A stretch of DNA of 64,000 nucleotides from DATLNM01 sp035536775 (GTDB lineage Bacteria; Actinomycetota; CADDZG01; WHSQ01), in NCBI GenBank assembly GCA_035536775.1, contig DATLNM010000050.1:1-64000 (forward strand), written 5' to 3'. The position numbers and the translations under genes are program-made. Shown here piece by piece: positions 41,129 through 48,212 of this stretch. The notes beneath the pieces were generated by a model. The model saw only the letters and a program-made list of their open reading frames with translations. It ran no database searches and was not told the origin of the DNA. Numbering within the stretch: the stretch's first letter is position 1; every line of letters begins with the position of its first letter.

Positions 41129-41952
41129 ACCGGGCCTCCGGCTGCGAGAGCGGCCGGAGGCTCCACTTTCTCCACCTTCACCGTCAGCCTCGACGCGGCG
41201 CGATCGAGCGCAGGGAGGACGGCGCGGCCGAGCGCGATCACGAGGATCGCGTTGCCCGCGGCGCGCAGAGCGTCCCACCCGAACGACCTGAGGAGATAGA
41301 AGGACCCGTAGCGCGACGCGTTCTCGGCGAACCCCAGCTCGGGCGCCCACCCGACCCCACTGGAGCCTGCTGAGAACGGCCAGAACCAGAGGTTCATCAA
41401 CGCGCCGAACATGAATCCCGACAGCACGCCGTAAACAGAGAGCGCGGCGATGCGAGCGCGCCACGATGTACCGCGCGGCATCAGCCCCGCGCCGAGCCCG
41501 ACCCAACCGATCGCGACCATCTGGAACGGGACCCACGGTCCTAGTCCCCCAACGAAGAAGGCCGACGCCGCGGTTCCGAGCGCGCCCAGCGAGAACCCGA
41601 ACGCGGGGCCGAACGAGTTCCCCGCCAGCAGAACCACGATGAACATCGCCGAGAACCCTCCGACGAACCCGGGCAGGCGCAACGCCACCATCGCAGCGGC
41701 GAGGGTTCCGAGCAACGCGATCGCCTTTGGGCCCATGCCGCCGCGTTCGATCTGGACGAACAGCACCGTGCCCAAGAGCCCGGCGAGCAGGAGCGCGATC
41801 CAGGGGGCATCCGCGCGGTGAGCATCACCTCGGTCCACCAGGCTCGGAAGCACGAAGGGCCACGTGAACGCGATGGCGCCGAGGAGGTTGGCACCGGATA
41901 ACGCCGCGAGACGCAGCGTCGAGCGACCGTTGATGGCGCGGGTGGCGCTCAC
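41113..41952 (-). CDS. ECF transporter S component (probable cobalamin-specific)
   Basis: About 279 residues from a GTG at 41952 overlapping the ATPase stop as GTGA. Six or more membrane helices are visible, including AFTWPFVLPSLVD, WIALLLAGLLGTVLFV, a GGFSAMFIVVLLAGNSFGPA helix and a GYLSGF-like VYGVLSGFMFGALMNLWFW span. S components are poorly conserved; the assignment rests on shape plus position after EcfT and the fused ATPase, and substrate on the B12 riboswitch that heads the operon. The C-terminus is antisense to rnpB's 3' end. It would bind the vitamin and topple in the membrane under EcfA/EcfT action. Confidence 0.75.
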   Translation of the reverse strand: MSATRAINGRSTLRLAALSGANLLGAIAFTWPFVLPSLVDRGDAHRADAPWIALLLAGLLGTVLFVQIERGGMGPKAIALLGTLAAAMVALRLPGFVGGFSAMFIVVLLAGNSFGPAFGFSLGALGTAASAFFVGGLGPWVPFQMVAIGWVGLGAGLMPRGTSWRARIAALSVYGVLSGFMFGALMNLWFWPFSAGSSGVGWAPELGFAENASRYGSFYLLRSFGWDALRAAGNAILVIALGRAVLPALDRAASRLTVKVEKVEPPAALAAGGPVGGNL

Positions 41953-43541
41953 GAGGAACCGAGCGCGGTCGTTGCTTCGTCCAACGTCAGCCAACGTCCG
42001 TCCGAGATGCGCGCCATCTGCGGCGAGAACACGGGCGACCCGCTGAGGATCGCGCGCGGTGGACCCTGGGCGACGACTTCACCGGCGGCGAGCATCACGA
42101 CGTGATCTGCCATCTCGGCGACGAGCTCGACATCGTGGGTCGCGACGACGATCGCGTGGCCTTCCCGCGCCATCGTGTCGAGCAACTCACACAAGCGGTC
42201 CTTCGACTCGGGATCGAGCCCACGTGTCGGTTCGTCGAGAGCGAGGATGCGTGCAGCCGTCGCCGCGATGGCCACGATCGCGAGAAGCGAGCGTTCGCCG
42301 GCGGAGAGATCCCTCGGGTGGATGTCGCGCTTCGATTCAAGTCCGGCCGCGTCCAACCACTTGTCGAGCTCTTCCGTAGACGCCCCGCGTGCATCCAATG
42401 TCGCCGCCACCTCCGCGGCCACGGTCTCCGCGTAAAGGATGTCCCCGGGGTCCTGGGGAGAGAACGCCACGTCCGTGCCTGTTCTCGGGGAGGCGCCGGA
42501 CGACGCCATCGCGATCCGCCCCGAGGCGGGGTCATGAAGCCCGGCAAGACAGCGCAGCAACGTCGTCTTGCCGGCACCGTTGCGTCCTATCAGCGCGGTG
42601 ACTCGCTCGTCGATCGTCAGCGTCACGTCGTGAAGCACTTCGTCGCGCGCGTAACGCGCCGACACCCCGGTCATCGCTACGACGGGAGAACCGAAGTGGC
42701 GGGCGATCTCGACCTCTCGAGACCCGGTGACGCCGTTCACCCGCCCGACGCGCGCCCGGGCCTCTCGAACCGTGAGAGGCAAGGGCGTCCAGCCCAACCT
42801 CCGGCCGAGCCGCGTCACCGGGGGGCCGCCGCCAAGCTGCTCGACGATCCCGGCGACATCGCCGATCTCGAAACGACCCGACGAGAACGCGCCGACGGCA
42901 AGATCCGCGAACGCGGTCACGCGCTCCAATCGGTGCTCGGCGACGATCACCGTGAACGCGAGATCGTCGACCAGCCTCTTCAGGGCCGCCAGGACATCTT
43001 CTGCACCTTGAGGGTCGAGCTGGCTCGTGGGCTCGTCGAGGACGAGTATCCGAGCGCCCGCGGTCAACGCGCTTGCGATCGCTACGCGCTGGCGTTCACC
43101 CCCCGAGAGGGAACGCACGCTCCGGTCGCGCAGCGGCGCGAGGGCGAGGAGGTCGAGCGTCTCCTCGACCCGCCGTCGCATCGCGTGGGGAGGGACGGCG
43201 AGGTTCTCCATGGCATACGCGAGCTCGTCCTCGACACGGTCGAGCACGAAGGACGCGTCCGGGTCCTGAGAGACGTACGCGACCTGCGCCGCGAGCCCCC
43301 GGGGCGCGTGCTCGATCGTGCTCGATCCCGCGACGGCCACCTCACCGGACCAGACCCCGCCTGAGAAGTGCGGGACCAAGCCGTTGATGCACCGCAGGAA
43401 CGTCGACTTCCCCGCGCCCGTTGCTCCCGTAACGAGCACGAACGCGCCTTCTGGGATGGACAGCGAGGTTCGGCGGAGTACCTCCGGCGCGTCCGGCCCG
43501 TATGCGAACGACACCTCCGAGAACACGATCGCGTCGGTCAT
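41949..43541 (-). CDS. ecfA: Fused ECF transporter ATPase (EcfA1-EcfA2)
   Basis: 530 residues from the ATG at 43541 (MTDAIVFSEVSF). Two complete ABC domains: the first with TGATGAGKSTF, SQDPDASF, LSGGERQRVAIAS and VLDEPTSQLDP; the second with GRNGAGKTTLL, SPQDPGDILY, LSAGERSLLAI (degenerate signature with Ala for Gly) and ALDEPTRGLDP. This is the energising module of energy-coupling-factor vitamin transporters. The ATG overlaps the EcfT stop (TAATG). The altered second signature may make one ATP site weaker. Confidence 0.9.
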   Translation of the reverse strand: MTDAIVFSEVSFAYGPDAPEVLRRTSLSIPEGAFVLVTGATGAGKSTFLRCINGLVPHFSGGVWSGEVAVAGSSTIEHAPRGLAAQVAYVSQDPDASFVLDRVEDELAYAMENLAVPPHAMRRRVEETLDLLALAPLRDRSVRSLSGGERQRVAIASALTAGARILVLDEPTSQLDPQGAEDVLAALKRLVDDLAFTVIVAEHRLERVTAFADLAVGAFSSGRFEIGDVAGIVEQLGGGPPVTRLGRRLGWTPLPLTVREARARVGRVNGVTGSREVEIARHFGSPVVAMTGVSARYARDEVLHDVTLTIDERVTALIGRNGAGKTTLLRCLAGLHDPASGRIAMASSGASPRTGTDVAFSPQDPGDILYAETVAAEVAATLDARGASTEELDKWLDAAGLESKRDIHPRDLSAGERSLLAIVAIAATAARILALDEPTRGLDPESKDRLCELLDTMAREGHAIVVATHDVELVAEMADHVVMLAAGEVVAQGPPRAILSGSPVFSPQMARISDGRWLTLDEATTALGSS

Positions 43542-44326
43542 TAGGTCCTCGTTGGGGAGAGCAGGCCCGGAAGCGCCAACGCAACGCATGCCAGGAGAAG
43601 CAAGGGATCGACCGGCGGCCACTCGGCGGGTATCGACACCAAGAGGCCGGCCTCGCCCCGGACCAACGCAGCCGTGAACAGCGCGACCGCAACGACGCAG
43701 ACGAGCGTCGCCGCGATCGACTTCCGATCCCACACATCGGGCCGGTAGCGCGTCCGCGGGCCACTGCCGTGGCCCCGTGCATCCATGCTCGCTGCGAGCG
43801 TGAGGGCGTTCTCCATCCCTGTGGATAGGACGGGGACGGCGAGCGCAGGCAACGAGCGCCACCGCAACACCTCTATCCCCCGCATCTTCTGGGCCCCACG
43901 GACTTTCTCGACCGCGTCGATGGTCCTTGGAGCGATCGACAACGCGAGCGCGACGACCAGCGCCGGCTCGTGCCATCGGCGGGGAGCCAGCTTCAAGAGC
44001 TTGAAGGGGTCCGAGACCGAATTGAAGGTGCCGAACACGATCAGCAGGACCGCGAGGCGCAACCCCTCGGCAGCCGCGAGCACGACACTGTCGAAGCCGA
44101 TCGCGTAGGGGGTGACCGCGACGAGTGCGGTGCGAGTGATGAGCGCGAACACACCGAACAGCGCGAAGATCCGGAACGAACGCGCGCCGGGCCCGGGCAC
44201 TCTGCACGCGGCGTGAACGAACGCCGCCATGGACGCGAGCGGCAACAGATAGAACGGGTTAGTCGTCAGCATCGCGATGCCGCCCGCGGCAACGGCCCAT
44301 ACGAGCCACGCCGCGGGATGCATCAC
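43541..44326 (-). CDS. ecfT: ECF transporter T component (EcfT/CbiQ)
   Basis: 261 residues with about five membrane helices. The family coupling motif SMDARGHGSG (Ala-Arg-Gly) is present; a second coupling helix is likely in the RTIDAVEKVRGAQKMRG stretch. EcfT links the ATPases to the S component. Its ATG overlaps the upstream stop as ATGA and its stop overlaps the ATPase ATG, so the transporter is translated as one coupled unit. Confidence 0.88.
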   Translation of the reverse strand: MMHPAAWLVWAVAAGGIAMLTTNPFYLLPLASMAAFVHAACRVPGPGARSFRIFALFGVFALITRTALVAVTPYAIGFDSVVLAAAEGLRLAVLLIVFGTFNSVSDPFKLLKLAPRRWHEPALVVALALSIAPRTIDAVEKVRGAQKMRGIEVLRWRSLPALAVPVLSTGMENALTLAASMDARGHGSGPRTRYRPDVWDRKSIAATLVCVVAVALFTAALVRGEAGLLVSIPAEWPPVDPLLLLACVALALPGLLSPTRT

Positions 44327-45204
44327 TGTCCTCCGCGCGCCCGCGCTCCATGAGCGCGGCGACGACGGTTGATCACGATCGCGCCGACTCCCAGCGCAGC
44401 GGTTGCACCGAGCGCAGCTACAGGGCCAACCGGTGGCGTGTCATCGACGCTCGGCCGACCCGAGAGCGCGGCCGCGGGTTCGAGCACATCGGTGGTGGGT
44501 GACGGGGTGACCCGATGGCTCGATGAACGCCCGGGAGCGCGCCCCCTTGCCGCCTTCACCGGCGGCACTCGAGACTCTGCGCGCTCCTCATCCCACGCGG
44601 ACTCATCCGGCTCACCTACGGGTGGAGCGTCCGCGGGGTCGTCGGGGTCAGGGTCCTCGGGCTGGCCCTCGGGCTGGGGGTCATCGCTCTCCTGTTCGCT
44701 CTCGGGCTCGTCACGCGAGATCGGGCCGCAGACATCGGTGAAGCTCCGCGCGGGAGGCTCTGGGTGGGTGCTGCCGTCCATCCCGGAGCCCCACGACCAT
44801 CCTTCGGTGTCACCGGCCGACACCGAAGACGTGCCCGGTCCGGAACTCGACCATGTCCAGTCACCCTTCCCGTCGCCGCGCCAGTAGCCCCAGAAGTCCG
44901 GGTGGGACGCGAAGCAGTCGTCGCCCTCAGGCCCCACGCCGGCGAGCATGCAGACTGCGCCGCCGCCAAATCCGAGTCTGTACTCCAAGCCGAACTGATC
45001 ACCGGCAAGCTCGATGACATCGATGCCGGTGACCTCCCGCTCCGATATCGCGACGCAGTACTCGAGATCACCCCCCTCATCACCGAGATCGATCACCAGC
45101 GCGACGTGACCCGGGGCACTCGCGCACGCAGCGTGCAGGGGCACAACCCATGACGATCCTGTAAGGGCAAGCGCGGCACACATCACCGCGCGCAGGGCGC
45201 GCAT
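44323..45204 (-). CDS. Secreted DUF4430-like protein with C-terminal anchor (B12 uptake accessory)
   Basis: About 293 residues from the ATG at 45204. Signal peptide 1-26 (VVPLHAACA). The N-terminal domain resembles the transcobalamin C-terminal/DUF4430 fold: VTGIDVIELAGDQFGLEYRL, GGGAVCMLAGVG, DDCFASHPDFWGYWRG, WTWSSSGPGTSS and GDTEGWSWGSG. An acidic Pro/Glu/Asp linker follows, then a C-terminal helix (VGPVAALGATAALGVGAIVI) and an Arg-rich tail, giving a membrane-anchored surface protein. Lying between the alpha/alpha-barrel gene and ecfT behind a B12 riboswitch, it is probably an extracellular cobamide-binding partner. That role is inferred. Confidence 0.78.
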   Translation of the reverse strand: MRALRAVMCAALALTGSSWVVPLHAACASAPGHVALVIDLGDEGGDLEYCVAISEREVTGIDVIELAGDQFGLEYRLGFGGGAVCMLAGVGPEGDDCFASHPDFWGYWRGDGKGDWTWSSSGPGTSSVSAGDTEGWSWGSGMDGSTHPEPPARSFTDVCGPISRDEPESEQESDDPQPEGQPEDPDPDDPADAPPVGEPDESAWDEERAESRVPPVKAARGRAPGRSSSHRVTPSPTTDVLEPAAALSGRPSVDDTPPVGPVAALGATAALGVGAIVINRRRRAHGARARGGQ

Positions 45205-45226
45205 CAGAGAACCCGGAGCATCCTTC

Positions 45227-46282
45227 TCAGCACGGACGACTCCTCGGGGGCGGCTTTGTAGCTGCCACACGGGGAAGAGGCAGCGGCTGCCTGAGGAGTC
45301 CCAGCACCGCACCGATGGTCGCTGCGACGTTGGGCTCGCCCCGACGAAGCTCGCCTGAGCCCGATGCATCTCGCTCCCACGTGAACGCGAACGCACCCGC
45401 GTTGTCGCCGCAGTTCGGGTACTGAAGTCGCGTGAGAGCGCGCATCGCTCCGCGAGGAAGGTCGCGACCTACTGCCACGTGCGCCTGGATGACCAGAGCG
45501 GTCGAGTTGGCGTCGGTCAGGTTCAGGGTCAGGTCGTAACCCCAGCCTCGCTTTTCCGGGTCGCGCGTCTTGGCAAAGAACCGGAACGGGCTAACGGGCG
45601 GGCGGCGTGAGTCGACTGCGACCTGGAGCGCCTGGACCGCGATGGCGGTCGTATTTGTGTCCGAGCGTGAGAAGTCACCCTCGGTCCCGTCGTGGCAGTG
45701 ATTGTCGTCGTTCTCACCTGCAGGGTCGTCGAACTGCCACCCGCCGTCATCGCATTGAGCGGAGATGAGCCAAGTGAAGACCTGCTCGGGAACGATCCCC
45801 TCCCCGGCGCCTGCAAGCGCGAGGATCGCAAGCGCGTGATCGAAGACCTCAGGGTCCCCGGGCGCGTTCGTGTGCTCGCCGTACTGACCGTCCTCTCCGA
45901 CCGACTCCCGGATCTCCTTGACGAGGTCACGGCCACCGAACGCCCGCGGGTCGCGCCCGCCGGCAACAGCCGCCATAACCACCTTCGACTTGAGCCCGAC
46001 CGTGTCCGCGTCGTCGACATTGGTTTCGAGATAATCGAGCGCGGCGTCGATCGTCCCCGGAGCGCGACGCGCTGCCGACAACGCGACTACCGCGTCCGCG
46101 GCGGTCCCGATAGGGCTGAAGGAGCCTTCGAAGGAACCATCGGAGGTCTGGTTGGCCGCGATGAATCTCGTCGCGTTGATCGCGCGCTCCGGGGGACGGA
46201 TGCGCGCCGAAGCTGCGCTGCCGGTCACGAGGAGCAATGCGGTCGCCGCCGCAACGCTCGATCGGAGGACGGTGGATCTCAT
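45227..46282 (-). CDS. Secreted alpha/alpha-barrel (prenyltransferase/transcobalamin-like) protein
   Basis: 351 residues. Signal peptide 1-26 (TGSAASA). The remainder is a set of paired-helix repeats of the alpha6-alpha6 toroid: ANQTSDGSFEGSFSPIGTAA, NAPGDPEVFDHALAILALAG, CDDGGWQFDDPAGENDD, DTNTTAIAVQALQVA and RGWGYDLTLNLTDANSTALV. This fold is shared by squalene cyclases, prenyltransferases and the N-terminal domain of intrinsic factor/transcobalamin. Catalytic aspartates of cyclases are not evident, and the riboswitch upstream points to cobamide binding. First gene of the operon; AAGGGAG ribosome site can be sequestered by a hairpin. Confidence 0.82.
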   Translation of the reverse strand: MRSTVLRSSVAAATALLLVTGSAASARIRPPERAINATRFIAANQTSDGSFEGSFSPIGTAADAVVALSAARRAPGTIDAALDYLETNVDDADTVGLKSKVVMAAVAGGRDPRAFGGRDLVKEIRESVGEDGQYGEHTNAPGDPEVFDHALAILALAGAGEGIVPEQVFTWLISAQCDDGGWQFDDPAGENDDNHCHDGTEGDFSRSDTNTTAIAVQALQVAVDSRRPPVSPFRFFAKTRDPEKRGWGYDLTLNLTDANSTALVIQAHVAVGRDLPRGAMRALTRLQYPNCGDNAGAFAFTWERDASGSGELRRGEPNVAATIGAVLGLLRQPLPLPRVAATKPPPRSRPC

Positions 46283-46287
46283 GCGCT

Positions 46288-46317
46288 CTCCCTTCGCCGG
46301 CCCTCGAGCAGGAAGGG
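46288..46317 (-). promoter_or_regulatory. Ribosome-site sequestering hairpin of the B12 riboswitch
   Basis: GAAGGG of the ribosome site (46290-46295) can pair with CCCTTC at 46312-46317. A competing upstream CCCTT...AAGGG pair lies near 46335-46352. This suggests translational rather than terminator-based control. Confidence 0.5.
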
Positions 46318-46365
46318 TCGGGGGAGCTCGCCCGGCCGCGCCCTTTACCTCGAAGGGTCATCTAG

Positions 46366-46472
46366 CCGCACATGGCCGGGTGCTCTGGCTCGTCCCAGCT
46401 GTGAACGACCGCTGAGACCTACAGTTGCGGGACAGCGCCGGACTTTGACCGGCTTCCCCCATGCCACGTGCA
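46366..46472 (-). promoter_or_regulatory. Cobalamin riboswitch (short class)
   Basis: On the minus strand the B12-box-like GCCAGAGCACCCGGCC (46390-46375) follows the core GCGCTGTCCCGCAACTGTA (near 46438-46420) and AAGCCGGTCAAAGTCCGG. The ends GCACGTGGC and GCCATGTGC pair to close the element. These blocks are diagnostic of adenosylcobalamin-family riboswitches; the compact size suggests the smaller class II. It controls the ECF operon downstream. Confidence 0.88.
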
Positions 46473-46500
46473 GTATGTAATTGGTCCACATGTTACTGCG

Positions 46501-47010
46501 TCACGCTCGGAGGTGGCCGTCCTTTAACCAGGCGCGGCGGCGGTCCTCGTCCCCGAACTCGAACGCCACCCAGAACCACAGCAGCAGCAGGGCGCCTGCG
46601 ATCTCGAGCCCCCACAGACCCAGGTGATCGAGGGGATGCGTGAGGACGTCGAGCGAGAACGGGCCCAGCGCGCCCGGCGGCCAGGCGGATCCGAACGCGG
46701 GCCAGAAGAAGATCCTGGGTTCACCCCACATCCCGTCGAGGGCCAGATGGAGCAACCACCCGACGCCCACTCCGAACCACGCGAGCCGGCGCTCGCCCCT
46801 CAGCCCCAGGATGATCGCGATCGACACCGCGACCGGCGCGAGCAGTGAGTGCGCGACCGATCGTTGAGGGAGGTCGGTCACGGCCGATAACACCGCGTCT
46901 ATCGCATCGGGGACGATCGCTCCCAGGAGGATGCAGCGATAGTCGATGCGGCGGCGGCCGAGCGATACGTAAACGATGGCCGCGGTCGCCCCGAGGTGCC
47001 ACAAGATCAC
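46501..47010 (-). CDS. YdjM-like membrane-bound metal-dependent hydrolase
   Basis: About 169 residues from a GTG at 47010, one base after the RNase HI stop. It has an early His (ILWHLGATAA), GAIVPDAIDAVLS, RSVAHSLLAPVAVSI and LLHLALDGMWG, then a final membrane helix LLLLWFWVAFEF. The spacing of His/Asp residues among hydrophobic segments fits the YdjM/DUF457 inner-membrane hydrolase family, whose substrate is unknown. Assignment is by motif pattern and could be wrong. Confidence 0.6.
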   Translation of the reverse strand: MILWHLGATAAIVYVSLGRRRIDYRCILLGAIVPDAIDAVLSAVTDLPQRSVAHSLLAPVAVSIAIILGLRGERRLAWFGVGVGWLLHLALDGMWGEPRIFFWPAFGSAWPPGALGPFSLDVLTHPLDHLGLWGLEIAGALLLLWFWVAFEFGDEDRRRAWLKDGHLRA

Positions 47011-47011
47011 G

Positions 47012-47416
47012 TCACAGCTGCGCGGCGTCCATCGCCTGGTTGGCGAGCGCATCCGCGTCCGAATTCAGCTCGCGCCGGACGTGGACGATCGTCGCGCTCT
47101 CGAAGCGGCCGAGCAGGGCGCGAGCTCGTGCCGCGAGTAGGAGGAGCTGATCCTTCTTTATCCTCCACAGCCCGTTCACCTGGGACACGACAAGCTCGGA
47201 ATCGACCCTCACCTCCACATGGGTGAGGCCCTTCTCGAGCGCGAGCTCGAGGCCGGCGATGAGTGCCTTGTACTCGGCGACGTTGTTAGTGGCGACGCCG
47301 ATACTCTCCGCGAGCTCCGCGATGACCTCGCCGGAATCGTCCCGGACCACCGCGCCGATCCCGGCAGGGCCCGGATTGCCGCGCGCGCCTCCGTCGGTGT
47401 TGATCGTTCCTCTCAT
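47012..47416 (-). CDS. rnhA: Ribonuclease HI-type protein
   Basis: 134 residues from the ATG at 47416. The RNase H fold is clear: INTDGGARGNPGPAGIGAV, NVAEYKALIAGLELAL, VEVRVDSELVVSQVNG and NSDADALANQAM supply the four acidic residues. It should cut the RNA strand of RNA-DNA hybrids. Adjacency to a zinc-ribbon coiled-coil gene is the same pairing seen around Rv2228c/Rv2229c in Mycobacterium; there the RNase H is fused to a phosphatase domain, here it is free-standing. Confidence 0.9.
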   Translation of the reverse strand: MRGTINTDGGARGNPGPAGIGAVVRDDSGEVIAELAESIGVATNNVAEYKALIAGLELALEKGLTHVEVRVDSELVVSQVNGLWRIKKDQLLLLAARARALLGRFESATIVHVRRELNSDADALANQAMDAAQL

Positions 47417-47427
47417 AGCGGACGCGT

Positions 47428-48156
47428 CTACGGGATGACGAGGATGCGGCGACAGTTGTCGCACCTCTGCAAGCCACCCTCGGAGCGCATGCGTTCGAGC
47501 TCTTTGGCGGGGAGCGCGGTGTGGCAACCCTGGCACGTGGCGCCCACCAATGGGGCCACCCCCACGCCGTGCTTGGTAGCGCGCAGCTTCTCGTAGAGCT
47601 CCAGGAGATCGGCGGGGATATCGTCGAGGATCGCCGTTCGTGCCACCGTATGACTCTCGGTCTGCGCATCGATCGCAGCGAGGAGCTCGGTGACGGTCCC
47701 CGTGAGTGCCCTCGCCTCGGTGACCGCTTCCGAACGTTCGCTCTCGAGCGAAGATAGCGTGCCGGCCGCGATCTCCCGTTGCTCCATGACCTCGAGGAGG
47801 CCGTCCTCCAGGGTGGACTTTTTGTTCTTGAGCATCGCGACCTCGGCCTGCAGCGAGGCGAGCTCCTTGGGATTGGACACTCCGCCCGAGAACAGTCGCT
47901 GCTCCTCGCGCACGATCTTGGTCTCGAGTAGCTCGACCTCACCTTCGAGACGGCTCGTCTCGCGTCCGATCTCGTCGTGCTGCTTCGTCGCGATCTGGAT
48001 GTCGGCGTCGAGTTCCTGTATCTGATCGGTGAGCTCTCGCAGGCGCTGCGCCTCGGGCAACGAGGCGCGCCGTTCGGTGAGTCTCAGGAGGGCCGTATCT
48101 TCGGTTTGCAGTTCGAGCAGACGAGGTAGGACTTTGCCCGCAACTTCCGTGTCCAT
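47428..48156 (-). CDS. Coiled-coil zinc-ribbon protein (C4-type, DUF164/Rv2229c-like)
   Basis: 242 residues from the ATG at 48156. Residues ~10-175 form a long antiparallel coiled coil (e.g. LEGEVELLETKIVREEQRLF, then VSNPKELASLQAEVAMLKNK). The C-terminal zinc ribbon is ATCQGCHTALPAKELERM followed by QRCDNCRRILVIP. The family is broadly conserved; its role is unclear, with some relatives linked to nucleic-acid or secretion processes. It is immediately upstream of rnhA. Confidence 0.87.
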   Translation of the reverse strand: MDTEVAGKVLPRLLELQTEDTALLRLTERRASLPEAQRLRELTDQIQELDADIQIATKQHDEIGRETSRLEGEVELLETKIVREEQRLFSGGVSNPKELASLQAEVAMLKNKKSTLEDGLLEVMEQREIAAGTLSSLESERSEAVTEARALTGTVTELLAAIDAQTESHTVARTAILDDIPADLLELYEKLRATKHGVGVAPLVGATCQGCHTALPAKELERMRSEGGLQRCDNCRRILVIP

Positions 48157-48212
48157 GAGCGCGCAGCGTAACACCGGGCCCGCGGGCAACCCCTCGTAAG
48201 GTGATCTGAGAT

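Noticed and set aside
43542..44207. N-terminal extension of the ECF ATPase frame
   Set aside because: Overlaps ecfT in another frame; the ABC domain starts at MTDAIVFSEVSF.
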